From Paraflavitalea pollutisoli (GTDB taxonomy: Bacteria; Bacteroidota; Bacteroidia; Chitinophagales; Chitinophagaceae): DNA of 64,000 nt. The position numbers and the translations under genes were made by a program. The stretch spans positions 372,001-436,000 of the forward strand of contig NZ_JARKMX010000008.1 of assembly GCF_029360705.1 (NCBI RefSeq), in the 5' to 3' direction. Below are positions 33,400 through 43,100 of this stretch, piece by piece; positions within the stretch are counted from its first letter, which is position 1; the number at the start of each line of letters is the position of its first letter. Under the pieces are notes generated by a model. It saw nothing but the letters and a program-made list of their open reading frames with translations. It had not been told where the DNA came from and ran no database searches.

Positions 33400-34182
33400 A
33401 TGAAAATTCTAATCGTAGAAGACGAAGAACTGGCCGTGAAGAAGCTGCAGAAAACGCTTGCCGGCGTTGATGCACAGGCCGAAGTGGTCGGTGTTACGGA
33501 TAGCATCAAGAGCACTGTCGACTGGCTGGAAGACAATCCTTCACCCGACCTCATCCTGATGGATATCGAGCTGAGCGATGGGCAAAGTTTTGAGATCTTC
33601 AGCCGTACTGCTGTAAAAAGCGCCGTGGTATTCACCACCTCGTACGATGAATATGCGCTGAAAGCTTTTAAGGTCAACAGCATCGACTACCTGCTGAAGC
33701 CCATTCAGAAGGAGGACCTCGAGACGGCGCTGAACAAATACCGGCAGATGAAAGACCTGTATGCTGCAGGCAGCAGTGCCCACACGGACCTCAATGTAGA
33801 AAGCCTGGTGAAAGAGCTGCGCCAAAAACTGCAACCCAAAGAATTCCGGAAGCGTTTTCTCGTGAAGCATGCACAGAAGCTGGTATCGATTGAAGTGGAA
33901 GAGATTGCCTACTTTTTCAGCGACGGTCGCCTCAACTTCTTCAAGACCTACGATAACCGCAAGTTTGTAGTTGATTATACGATGGATGAACTGGAGGAAA
34001 TGCTCGACCCCGATCGTTACTTCCGCATCAGCCGCGCTTTCTACATCGCCGTTGACAGCGTAGATCAGATCCATGACTATTTTGGCAACCGCTTGCTGTT
34101 GCACCTCAAGCCTGCTGTGGACAAGGAAGCCATCGTGAGCCGCGAAAAGGTCAGCGATTTCAAGAAGTGGATGGGTAAATAG
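33400..34182 (+). CDS. LytTR-family response regulator of the tandem-kinase operon
   Basis: A 260-residue regulator with an intact receiver (VEDEE acidic patch, Asp55 in LILMDIELSDGQSFEIF, TTSYDEYALKAFK, Lys in YLLKPIQKEDL), a linker with a helical region (VESLVKELRQKLQ), and a LytTR DNA-binding domain (about 150-258, with IAYFFSDGRLNFFKT and YFRISRAFYIAVDSV). It is the only regulator for two upstream kinases. Its stop codon is 1 bp from the stop of the convergent propeller sensor gene, so transcripts from the two strands would collide or overlap. Confidence 0.93.
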   Translation: MKILIVEDEELAVKKLQKTLAGVDAQAEVVGVTDSIKSTVDWLEDNPSPDLILMDIELSDGQSFEIFSRTAVKSAVVFTTSYDEYALKAFKVNSIDYLLKPIQKEDLETALNKYRQMKDLYAAGSSAHTDLNVESLVKELRQKLQPKEFRKRFLVKHAQKLVSIEVEEIAYFFSDGRLNFFKTYDNRKFVVDYTMDELEEMLDPDRYFRISRAFYIAVDSVDQIHDYFGNRLLLHLKPAVDKEAIVSREKVSDFKKWMGK

Positions 34183-34183
34183 A

Positions 34184-37100
34184 TCAGTTTACCGGTACCA
34201 GTAATATCACGGAAGCGCCATTCCTGTCGGCCTGTATATCCAGTTCGGCACGAATGGCGCTCGTGCGTTGTGTCAATACATTGAGGGTCGGTGTGGTGAA
34301 CAGGTCGTTTTCGGTGTTGTAGTTGCCGTCGTCCTGTAGTTTGACCGATAGTTTCGACTTTACCAGGTCGATATTGATCAGAATATGGTGTTGGTTCGAT
34401 TCCTGCACCATCGCCCGTAACACTTCTTTGAAGATCAGCAGCATTTCATGACGCGCCTTCATATCCAGCCGCAAGGTGCGTACATGCTCGTCGACCAGGA
34501 TGTCGATATTGGCGCCGTGGCGGTTGATAAGGGCATCTACAAACTCCAGCATCCGCAACAGGGTTTTCTCCATGCTGTCGTTCTGCGGATCGATGCTCCA
34601 CAACATATCATCCATGGCGATGATCATATTGTGGCTTTTTTCACTGATCTGGTCAATGTACTCTTTCGAGCGCGTCAGGTCTTTGTCGGCCTTGATCTTG
34701 GCCATTTCACTGAGCAGGTTGATATTGTTCAGGGTAGTATTGACATCGTTGTGCAGGTTGCCGGCGATCTGTGTTCTCATCGCCTGCAATTCGCGGATGC
34801 GCCGCATACGTTCGCGGTCGATCCGGTACAGGATAACGACAGCCAGCAGCACCAGACTGCCATAGAACCATCCCGTACGCCAGAAGGGAGGTTTTACGCT
34901 GATCCGTAAAGTGGTAATGCCCTTGCTCTCTACCCCATCGGCATTTTCGCTTTTTACTTTAAACACATAGCTGCCCGGACTAAGGTGTGTATAGATGGCC
35001 TGCCGCCGGTCTTCGGCATATACCCAATCTTTGTCTACCCCCATCAACTGGTAATAGTAGTCGATCTTTTCCTGGCGGATAAAATTGAAGCTGCCAAATT
35101 CAATGGCAATGGAGCTTTTATCGTGTTGCAGGTTGATGGCAAATTCCTTGCTCACAGAATCCACAGACAGCGATTGGTTGGCTACCCGGATATCGGTGAT
35201 CTGAGCATCGGCAGGCGGTTCGGTCCTGACCATTTTTTCAGGATCGATTACGACAAAATTATGTTGGCTGGTGAACAGCACACGACCATCGCTCAGGTGA
35301 TGTGCGTCGTCGCCTTCAAAATAGTCGGCAGGCATACCATCCCGCCGGTCATAGCGGGTGAACACTTTTTTGGTGATGTTCATCCGGCATATACCACTCA
35401 TCATGCCTAACCAGATGATGCCATGTTTGTCGCGGGCCAGGCACATCACATTATTGGAAGGCAGGCCATCGTCGGTACTGATATAACTTACCTGCCCGGT
35501 ATTCATGTTTACGAGCGACAGGCCATAGCAGGCCACGAGTAAAGTACTGTCGTCGACCTGTACGATATCGGTGGGGCTATCGTTCCAGAGCCTTTTACCT
35601 TTGGGACCCTTTGCACGGTAGGTTTCGAGCACCTGGTTGGTGTTGGGATTGATCTTTAGCAATCCTCTGCCGACGGTACCCACCCATAAATACCCTTTTT
35701 TGTCGATGAACAATTTATGAATGAGAGCGCCCGCCTTCAATACTTCGGTAAATCCATCCTTATACTCCCGGCCTGGCTGCCAGACCCATTTTACCAGTTT
35801 GCCCTGTTGGGTACCAAACCAAAGATTGCCATTGTTATCCTGTACACATTGCCGGATCGTACGGCGCTCAAAGACATCGAACAGGTATTGTTGTTCGTGC
35901 TGTGTTTTTTGATCGTAGATCGACATGGCGCCGTCCTGCATGCCCATGAACACCAGGCCGCTTTTGCGGTGCCGTTCCATACACCAGATGGCCGCCCCCT
36001 GTTCATAACCCTTCATACTGGCCGGCAGGTTTTTGGGATTAAAGTGCCGGTCATACGCATATAGCCCTACACCCCAGGTGCCGATCCAAATGGTGTTACT
36101 GTCCAGTTCCAACACCGACTTGGTAGGTCCATCCATGACGCCGGTGCCGTTGGGCCGCAGCAGCCGGTAGGCATTGAACTTTTGCGCATCGGGATTGAAG
36201 AGGTACAAGCCGTTGGTAGTAGTTACCCACAGGTTGCCCGAGCGGTCTTCGTACATATAATAGGCCACATCGAATTTAAGGCTCTGTTCGTCTTTGTATT
36301 CATTTTGTAGTCCCTGAAATGGTTGGGCACCTCCCACAAATTCCGCGATGATCGGCAATCCATAAATCCACAATTTTCCATTACGCTGTTGTAAGATCCC
36401 ATTGAGTTCATGGTAGCCACCATCAAAGAGTTCTTCGGCGACGTCGTATGTTTTTCGTTCTCCGGTTTGGCTATTGAAATAATGGACGCGAGGACCACCA
36501 TGCCACTTGGTCCAGGTTACGACCATATGCCGGCCTTGGGCATCGGCGTAAGCATGTAAACCGTTACCAACATTGCCAAAAGCTTCAATGGCTTTGTCTT
36601 TGTCCGGATTATTGCGATAATAGTTGATATGTTTGGTCGCGGGGTCATACATTGCAATACCCGAATCGCTGGTCGACCACTCGCGGCCTGTCAGTGTATC
36701 GAGAAATACGTTGTGGCAATGCCATTTGGACGGGCGTTTGAAATGTTCCCGGTCTATCACCAGTTTATTCGAATCCGGCAGAAATTGAAAGGTTTCGTAG
36801 CCGGGTGTAAAGACCAGCACTTTACCTTGTCGGGTTTCGAGGATCTTTTTGGGGTGGTAGATGGTGGGTTTTTCAATGCCCCATTCCATTTTTACCTCGG
36901 AATAAGTAAATCGTTCCGTATCGAAAATGCCGACCTTGTTGTCGGCAGTAAACACCCATAGACGATCCGATTTGTCGAAATATACCAGGGCGACATTGTC
37001 GTCGGGCATGGTGTGCGGATTACTATGCTGGTGCTTAAAAGTGGTGAATTTGTTGCCATCGAATCGCTGCAGGCCATTGGGGGTCGCCAGCCAGATATAC

Positions 37101-37315
37101 CCTTTACGATCCTGTACCAGGTTATTGATCAGGTTGGCAGCAAGCCCGTTGAAGGTACTAAAGCGGGTGAAGATATATTGCCGGGCATTGGGGGTAGCTG
37201 TGGAGGGGGCTACGAGAAACATGGGATCTTTGCCTTTTTTAGCAATGATCTGCCGCGCCCAAATAGGCTGGCAACCCAATACGAGTGCTACGAGAAGATA
37301 AAAATACCTGTACAA
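34184..37315 (-). CDS. Two-component-type propeller sensor (Reg_prop, Y_Y_Y, TM, degenerate kinase)
   Basis: A 1043-residue sensor. Signal peptide (YRYFYLLVALVLGCQPIWA), then two beta-propellers built from Reg_prop repeats (for example GYIWLATPNGLQRF, GNLWVTTTNGLYLF, GYLWVGTVGRGLLKI, GIIWLGMMSGICRM) to about residue 715, a Y_Y_Y domain (about 760-815, SPGSYVFKVKSENADG), one TM helix (WFYGSLVLLAVVILYRI) and a cytoplasmic part with a HisKA_3-like box IAGNLHNDVN (His near 855). The ATPase-like end (IFKEVLRAMVQESN, DDGNYNTEN) lacks normal N and G boxes and no receiver or AraC domain follows. Start is TTG: an in-frame TGA lies just upstream and no ATG precedes the signal peptide. A perfect -7 element is at 37338-37345. 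Confidence 0.88.
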   Translation of the reverse strand: MYRYFYLLVALVLGCQPIWARQIIAKKGKDPMFLVAPSTATPNARQYIFTRFSTFNGLAANLINNLVQDRKGYIWLATPNGLQRFDGNKFTTFKHQHSNPHTMPDDNVALVYFDKSDRLWVFTADNKVGIFDTERFTYSEVKMEWGIEKPTIYHPKKILETRQGKVLVFTPGYETFQFLPDSNKLVIDREHFKRPSKWHCHNVFLDTLTGREWSTSDSGIAMYDPATKHINYYRNNPDKDKAIEAFGNVGNGLHAYADAQGRHMVVTWTKWHGGPRVHYFNSQTGERKTYDVAEELFDGGYHELNGILQQRNGKLWIYGLPIIAEFVGGAQPFQGLQNEYKDEQSLKFDVAYYMYEDRSGNLWVTTTNGLYLFNPDAQKFNAYRLLRPNGTGVMDGPTKSVLELDSNTIWIGTWGVGLYAYDRHFNPKNLPASMKGYEQGAAIWCMERHRKSGLVFMGMQDGAMSIYDQKTQHEQQYLFDVFERRTIRQCVQDNNGNLWFGTQQGKLVKWVWQPGREYKDGFTEVLKAGALIHKLFIDKKGYLWVGTVGRGLLKINPNTNQVLETYRAKGPKGKRLWNDSPTDIVQVDDSTLLVACYGLSLVNMNTGQVSYISTDDGLPSNNVMCLARDKHGIIWLGMMSGICRMNITKKVFTRYDRRDGMPADYFEGDDAHHLSDGRVLFTSQHNFVVIDPEKMVRTEPPADAQITDIRVANQSLSVDSVSKEFAINLQHDKSSIAIEFGSFNFIRQEKIDYYYQLMGVDKDWVYAEDRRQAIYTHLSPGSYVFKVKSENADGVESKGITTLRISVKPPFWRTGWFYGSLVLLAVVILYRIDRERMRRIRELQAMRTQIAGNLHNDVNTTLNNINLLSEMAKIKADKDLTRSKEYIDQISEKSHNMIIAMDDMLWSIDPQNDSMEKTLLRMLEFVDALINRHGANIDILVDEHVRTLRLDMKARHEMLLIFKEVLRAMVQESNQHHILINIDLVKSKLSVKLQDDGNYNTENDLFTTPTLNVLTQRTSAIRAELDIQADRNGASVILLVPVN

Positions 37316-37337
37316 CGATTGAGGGTTAAATACGGGT

Positions 37338-37345
37338 CAAATATA
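37338..37345 (-). promoter_or_regulatory. -7 promoter element of the propeller sensor gene
   Basis: Minus-strand TATATTTG, a perfect TAnnTTTG, 22 bases before the TTG start at 37315. It supports this start, leaving a leader of about 15 bases. A TTCG about 16 bases further upstream is a weak -33 candidate. Confidence 0.5.
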
Positions 37346-37478
37346 GTCCGTAAAGGCTATACGAAGCGGGGGCCGGCTAAAATAATCAGCAACTCATGTA
37401 CGGCTGTCCTCATTTCATTCGCTCTGCCATTTGCTTAGGAGCGCCAGCGTTGCAGTTTTGTGAAAATTATTTGATCAA

Positions 37479-38228
37479 ATGAAAAAAGTGTTTTTGAGCT
37501 GCCTTGCAGTGGCGGCACTGGCCATGTCTTGCAAAAAAGATAAAGAAGACGACAGCGTTAAAAGAGGAGAAGTTGTACAGTTGTTCAGCGGAAAGGCGTG
37601 GACCTGGGTGCAATTGAAAGCCGATGGAGCTCCAGACAAACTGGCTATCACCATCAATGATGCCGCGCTCAATAGCGCACCGGTCAATTCCCAACATCCG
37701 GACCACAGCAGCCATGTGGTGGTACCGCTGCATCCCCAGCACGGCAGTCCGTTCAACCACGTGATGCTCGATTGGAATTCCGTAGGGCACGAAGGACCGA
37801 TGTACATGCTGCCGCATTTCGATTTTCATTATTATTTCGTGACGCCGCAGGAAGTAGACGCTACCACCGACGAAGCAAAGATGAATAAGTTTCCGGATGC
37901 CGCTTACCTCCCGGCCGGTCATATCGCCCCTGCCCCGGGTGTACCCAAGATGGGCATGCACTGGCTCGACCCTACGTCGCCTGAATTGGGTGGTGGCAAA
38001 ACTTTCACGCAGACCTTCATCTACGGTACCTATGATAGTAAGGTGACTTTTATGGAACCAATGATTACCAAAGCGTTTATCGATACGACTACGAATTTTA
38101 GCCGTGCTATTCCGCAGCCGGTGAAATATGGACGTACGGGTTATTATCCCACGAAGATGCGTGTGAAGCGCCATGACGGGGTGACCGATATCATTCTCGA
38201 AGATTTTGTTCAACGTACGGCATCCTAA
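37479..38228 (+). CDS. DUF5602 (TTHB210-like) lipoprotein
   Basis: A 249-residue lipoprotein: signal MKKVFLSCLAVAALAMSC with lipobox AMSC, then a Lys/Asp-rich tether (KKDKEDD). The body matches my memory of the DUF5602 or TTHB210-like family in Bacteroidota: GKAWTWVQL, FNHVMLDWNSVGHEGP, LPHFDFHYYFVTPQE, KMGMHWLDPTSPE, TFIYGTYDSKVTFMEPMIT and YYPTKMRVKRHDG. The family is His-rich, and the HFDFH and MHW segments could bind metal, but the function is unknown. Single gene, ended by a strong terminator at 38256, and divergent from the propeller sensor gene. Confidence 0.8.
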   Translation: MKKVFLSCLAVAALAMSCKKDKEDDSVKRGEVVQLFSGKAWTWVQLKADGAPDKLAITINDAALNSAPVNSQHPDHSSHVVVPLHPQHGSPFNHVMLDWNSVGHEGPMYMLPHFDFHYYFVTPQEVDATTDEAKMNKFPDAAYLPAGHIAPAPGVPKMGMHWLDPTSPELGGGKTFTQTFIYGTYDSKVTFMEPMITKAFIDTTTNFSRAIPQPVKYGRTGYYPTKMRVKRHDGVTDIILEDFVQRTAS

Positions 38229-38255
38229 GGAAACCGTTGCTTTGATCGTGTGCAG

Positions 38256-38284
38256 ACAGGCCCCGGGAGGGGCCTGTTCTTTTA
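38256..38284 (+). terminator. Rho-independent terminator of the DUF5602 lipoprotein gene
   Basis: ACAGGCCCC, loop GGGA, GGGGCCTGT, then TCTTTTATT. A perfect 9-bp stem beginning 28 bases after the stop codon. Confidence 0.88.
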
Positions 38285-38402
38285 TTGTGTGTCAGGGATA
38301 TTTTGAATCAGATCATGGCCAACCTATTACAATTCATACCATTTGAGATAGCCCCACTGATTAGGTTGTTCGATATTTGAACCAGTAGCAAAACGGTTTA
38401 TA

Positions 38403-39107
38403 TTGGAACGGTATAATATTTTCAATCAGGTGCACAAAGGGTTAAGGGCTTATCTCTATGAAACAGCCCTGGCTGTACAGCAAACGGATTTTCCAAAACA
38501 GGAAGAGGCGGAAAAAATGTTGCATACCATCGCTGAAGTCTTGTATTACTTTGGTCAGCATGCCTTATACGTCGAGCGATTTCTGTTTCCCTTCATCGTA
38601 GACCACAATCCTGGCCTTATCGGTATTTTCAGACAACAATACCAGTCGAACCTGGTGCAGGCGCAACGGCTGCGTGGTGTGATGACAGTATATGGACATG
38701 CCGTCAATGAAGAAGAACGAAGCGCTGCGGGTAAATCCATTGCCCGCGCGTTCACGATCTTCCTGGTCAATCACCTGGATAGCATGAGCAGGGAGGATAA
38801 TTTGCTCAACAGCGTGTTGTGGCGCCTGTATGCCGACACGGAACTACAGGCGCTGGAACGGGAGATTGTCGTGAAGATGACTGCCCGCGACCTGGCCACA
38901 CTCAGCAAATGGGCGATCCGTGGCATGAACAATGCCGAGATCATCGATTGGCTGCGTTTGATTGAAAGGACTTCCGTATCCACCGTTTTTGCCTGTTTTT
39001 TTCACAGTGCAGAAAGAGAATTGCCGGCATATCGGTGGGACAGCATTCAGGAGGTACTGGCGGAGGGCAGTTCGATCGTGGAGGCTGTAGCCGGCGAACC
39101 GCTGTAA
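38403..39107 (+). CDS. Hemerythrin-like helical protein
   Basis: A 234-residue, all-helical cytoplasmic protein. The placement of His and Glu residues resembles hemerythrin-type diiron four-helix bundles: VHKGLR (His11), GQHALYVERFLFPFIVDH (His53, Glu58, His68), and FLVNHLDSMSREDNLLN (His124, Glu131). If real, it would bind oxygen or iron, or take part in nitrosative or oxidative stress responses. The C-terminal about 90 residues are an extra helical part (KMTARDLATLSKW). Start is TTG at 38403, because the next Met (residue 40) would remove His11 and an in-frame TGA lies just upstream. No obvious operon partners. The family call is based on residue spacing only. Confidence 0.6.
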   Translation: MERYNIFNQVHKGLRAYLYETALAVQQTDFPKQEEAEKMLHTIAEVLYYFGQHALYVERFLFPFIVDHNPGLIGIFRQQYQSNLVQAQRLRGVMTVYGHAVNEEERSAAGKSIARAFTIFLVNHLDSMSREDNLLNSVLWRLYADTELQALEREIVVKMTARDLATLSKWAIRGMNNAEIIDWLRLIERTSVSTVFACFFHSAERELPAYRWDSIQEVLAEGSSIVEAVAGEPL

Positions 39108-39150
39108 CAGCTACCATTTATCCGACCATGGTCAAACAGTATCCGTTGGT

Positions 39151-39158
39151 TATCTTTG
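39151..39158 (+). promoter_or_regulatory. -7 promoter element of the VOC-family gene
   Basis: TATCTTTG, a perfect TAnnTTTG, with only CGAC between it and the ATG at 39163. As at 23315, this implies a leaderless transcript. No -33 TTTG at normal spacing was found. Confidence 0.55.
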
Positions 39159-39162
39159 CGAC

Positions 39163-39564
39163 ATGTTATCTCTTCAGCGCATTCACCATATCGCCATCAT
39201 TTGCTCCGATTATGAGCGTTCCAAGCATTTTTATACCCACATACTCGGCTTTACTGTCGAACAGGAAGTGTATCGCGCCGCCCGGCAATCTTATAAACTC
39301 GACCTCAGCCTGAATGGCCAATACACTATTGAGTTGTTTTCCTTTCCTGCTCCCCCACCCCGCCCAAGTCGTCCCGAGTCCTGCGGATTGCGTCACCTGG
39401 CATTTGGGGTAGCCGATATCGGGGCCGCCGTTGCATGGCTGAACAGCCAGCAGGTCGCTACAGAACCCATTCGTGTAGATGAATACACCGGAAGGCAATT
39501 CACATTTTTTGCAGATCCGGATGGACTACCACTCGAATTGTATGAACAGGGCACAATAAATTAA
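39163..39564 (+). CDS. VOC-family (glyoxalase I-like) protein
   Basis: A 133-residue single vicinal-oxygen-chelate domain made of two beta-alpha-beta-beta-beta units. The four expected metal ligands are at His9 (RIHHIAIICSD), Glu57 (TIELFSF), His78 (LRHLAFGVADI) and Glu125 (LPLELYEQ). RSKHFYTHILGF and FFADPDGLPLELYE are typical of GloA2-like (SMU/YaeR-type) proteins rather than classic glyoxalase I. It probably acts on small oxidised or aldehyde substrates; the actual one is unknown. Monocistronic, with a likely leaderless promoter. Confidence 0.9.
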   Translation: MLSLQRIHHIAIICSDYERSKHFYTHILGFTVEQEVYRAARQSYKLDLSLNGQYTIELFSFPAPPPRPSRPESCGLRHLAFGVADIGAAVAWLNSQQVATEPIRVDEYTGRQFTFFADPDGLPLELYEQGTIN

Positions 39565-39629
39565 ACGACAGGTAATACTTGCATCCAAACGTGACGGATT
39601 TTATTTTGGAGTCAATAAATCCGTACACT

Positions 39630-39788
39630 ATGTTACTTACTTTAACCCTCCAGGTTTTTGTTGTCGTATTTTTTATCTCCTTGCTTTGGAGCATTTTTGA
39701 GAAGGCAGGCCAGCCCGGCTGGGCCTCTCTGATCCCTGGTTATAATATCTATCTACTGCTTAAGATCACCGGCCTGCTGAAAAAATAA
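39630..39788 (+). CDS. Short DUF5684-like membrane protein, probably truncated
   Basis: A 52-residue peptide: one TM helix (MLLTLTLQVFVVVFFISLLW) followed by IFEKAGQPGWASLIPGYNIYLLLKITG, the conserved N-terminal signature of DUF5684 or signal-peptidase-like membrane proteins. In the family this motif is followed by a second aromatic-rich TM helix (PWWW...); here the frame stops after GLLKK. The bases after the stop still read PVVFLILVI in the same frame, which looks like the missing helix, so one nonsense or frameshift change may have broken the gene. A short native form cannot be excluded. The frame opens at a TTG at 39579 but ATG at 39630 is the natural start. Confidence 0.55.
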   Translation: MLLTLTLQVFVVVFFISLLWSIFEKAGQPGWASLIPGYNIYLLLKITGLLKK

Positions 39789-40177
39789 CCGGTCGTTTTC
39801 TTGATCCTCGTCATCTGTCGGATAAAAACAACTTCTTCTACGAAGTACAAGTTCAAATAGAACCCCGGGGTCTTTACGGTAGCGGTCACAACTATACGAT
39901 AATCGTTTCAGGTAGTTCTACTGGTAATTTACTCGCCCGCTCAATTCCAGGCTGGTAGAGGGTTTGATCAGGGTCAATAACCTGATGATGTATATGCGAA
40001 ATTTAAAATGGACAAAACGGCTAACCCATTCTGTTACTTGCCGGTAACTCCTTCTCCTGTTACACTTGATGATTATTTTCAACATACCCGGACAATCTGT
40101 TTGGGGTGCCTGCGTTTTAATGACATCCTAATGTAGCCGACCCTCTACGTTACCGGAAACCCTAAATCCCAATTCAC
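39789..40177. other. Gene-free 389-bp stretch
   Basis: Downstream of the short DUF5684-like gene and upstream of the T9SS cargo gene. An open frame without a start codon runs from 39764 to 39958 (65 codons, including FFYEVQVQIEPRGLYGSG). It could be a gene remnant, but this length can occur by chance. No promoter consensus or terminator was clear. Confidence 0.4.
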
Positions 40178-43100
40178 ATGCAAAGAACTCTACCCAGGTG
40201 GAAAAGGCTTGCTTTTCACCTAACCATGCTATGCTGCTTATGTACAACTGTCGGTCAAAGTCAGATAAATTACAGTTTTACGTCTACAACCCGTACGTAC
40301 AATCAGATCAATGGCACCAAGATCGTTGATGAGAATGCAGACAATTCAATGTCCAATGCTACCAATATTGGTTTCGACTTCGAATTCAATTGCGTTACGT
40401 ACACCCAGTTTCGCGCCAGCTCCAACGGCTTTATAAGTCTGGGCAATAGTACTACCAATTCGTTTGCTACCAATGACCTGTCCATTACCGGAAACGGACC
40501 GATCATCGCACCGCTGTGGGATGATCTGCAAACCGGCACCGCTGGCGTCACCTATCTGGTAAGCGGCTCTGCCGGCAGCCGGGTGTTGACGGTGGAATGG
40601 CGGACGTTGAGGTGGAACCGCAACGCAGGCGGTTGGGTTATCTCCTTTCAGGCGAAGTTGTATGAAGGAACGAATGTGATTGAGTTCTGCTACACGCCCA
40701 GCGGTACGAATGTCAATAGCGGTTCTGCTTCCATCGGTATCAGTGGTGATCGTGTAGCCAGCGATTTTTATTCCGTTTCTGGTATCAATGGTACCACCGT
40801 GGCGACCTATGGTACACAGACCAGCAACATCAATACAAAACCTGCTACAAATACCTTGTATCGTTTCACGCCTGCGAATCAGATCTATATCAGCTCTACA
40901 GTGACCCAGGTTACCGGCGATGTGTCGCGGTGCAATACCCAGCAGATCCCGATCATTTGCCTCAAGGTAGATACCAGGGGATGTGAGTCGGCCCGCACTG
41001 TTACAGAGATACGCATGAACATGAGTGGTACCGGCAGCCTGGGCAACATTGCCGATGCGCATATCTATTATACGGGTAATTCTTCCGGGTTCTCTGCGAT
41101 CAATGAGTTTTCCAGTGGCTCTTTAACGGTTTCGAGCAGCACTTTTAGTGTTAGTGGCTCACAGACGCTGGCTTCCGGTAGCAACTATTTCTGGGTTGTG
41201 TACGATCTGATCGGCAATCCGGCTAATGGTGCGCTGGATGCACAGTGCAGCCGTTTTACCCATAGCGGTACCAATACCACGCCTTCAGTGACAAACCCTG
41301 CCGGTTCGCGCAACCTGGTCAATTGTTTTACTGCGCCTGGTGGTATTACGGAGTCCAGTTTTTGGGTAAAAGGCAATGCCGGCACTTCCAGTACTACCAA
41401 TAATACGCGCATCAATTCATGGAACGATCAGTCGGGCAATAGCCGCCATGCGACCAATGGTACAACCGATAACCAACCAATGTATTACGACAATGCGACG
41501 AATAACCTGAACTACAACCCGATCGTCAACTTCAATGCTGCCGGTCAGGACGAAGACGATGCAGACTTCATGGATATCAATACATCCGGTATGTTGTCGC
41601 CCAACAGCAATCCTTATGAAGTATATGCTGTATTACTGCCTGGTTCAGGTAATAGTTCTACCCCGGGTAAATTCCTGTTTTCCGGAGAAGCCGGATCCAA
41701 TAATTTTAATTCTTTTGATATCCGGGCATCCGGTGCTATCAATGACAGCTGGAATATGAATGACCTGATCGTTGCGAATACGTGGCAGGCTAACAAGCCG
41801 CTGATGTTAACCTTCGATTACAACTATCAGATACGGGAATCCTTTAAAGCCGGCACTTCCATCGGAACACGTGCCGGGGCCGAAAGAACCTCCAGTATCG
41901 ATAACAATGCACTGGCTTATCAGCGAACAGGTGGTATTGAATTTTATGATGGAAGCATTGCTGAGATCATTACCTACGCCAATACAGCACACAGTACAAC
42001 CAAACGCCATAAGGTTGAATCTTACCTGGCTACCAAGTACGGCATTACGCTAAGCCACAACTACCTTGCGTCGGAAGGCACAAGGTTTTGGAACATTGCG
42101 CAGGATGCCAATTTCAATAATAACATCATTGGTATTGCGCGGGATAATACCAGTAACCTGATGCAGAAGCAATCCAAAAGCACAACAGGTGCTGCAGACA
42201 TCCTGCGTATACATATCGGCCCTTCGCTCTCTGCCAACCAGGCGAACAATTCAGGGAGCTTTACAGCATCCGATCTATCATTTTTTATGGTGGGCGCCAA
42301 TATTGGTGTTCCGCTTAACCTGGGCAGTTCTGATAAACCGGCTGGTATTTGTTGCAGGCTGGAGCGGGAATGGCTGGTGCAAAGGACCAATTTCACGAAT
42401 ACTACTGTTACCCTCGTATTCGATTTTACAGCCATCACGCCCGGCACCATACCCATGAATGCTGGCGATCTTCGCTTATTGGTAGATGACAACGCCGAAT
42501 TCAGCAATGCCACTATTTTAAATACTCCTACCGTCACCATCACTGCTGCGGCCAGTGTAGCTACCGTGACCGTGCCGGTCTCGGTCTTCAGTACAAGACC
42601 CTATTTTACACTTGCTTCCGTCTCGAATAACACCATATTACCATTGGAGATATTATCCTTTACAGGGGTGTGCCGGGATGAAGAAGCTCAGTTGAAATGG
42701 ACGATCGCCGGCGAGGTTCCAAATGATATTATAGTTGAGCGCAGCGCGGATAGAACTACATTCACCGCGGTAGGTACGGTGCAGAAAAATGTCACCGGAT
42801 CTTATGGCTGGACCGATCGCTCGCCGTTGGCTGGTAATGGCTATTACAGGTTGAAGGCAGTCAATGAGCAGGGAGCTATCCGCTATTCGACCATTGTGGC
42901 AGTTGCAGGTTGCAATTCGAAGGCTGTCCGGTTCTCTACCAATCCAACCACGCGTGAATCATTGCTGACGCTACAATTGCCACAAAGCGGCATGGGTGAG
43001 ATCAGTCTGTATGATATGGTCGGACGGCGTGTCGATGTGCCTGGCCTCACCGGCCATCGTAACTTTGCCAAAGGCGTGCACAACCTGCCCGTCAATGTGC

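Noticed and set aside
31201-37315. Considered as a defence island because of the dense signalling genes
   Set aside because: No nuclease, NTPase, TIR, reverse transcriptase or toxin gene is present; all four genes are standard signalling families.
39764-39958. Start-less 65-codon open frame after the short DUF5684-like gene
   Set aside because: Length is within chance expectation and there is no recognisable domain; kept only as a possible remnant.
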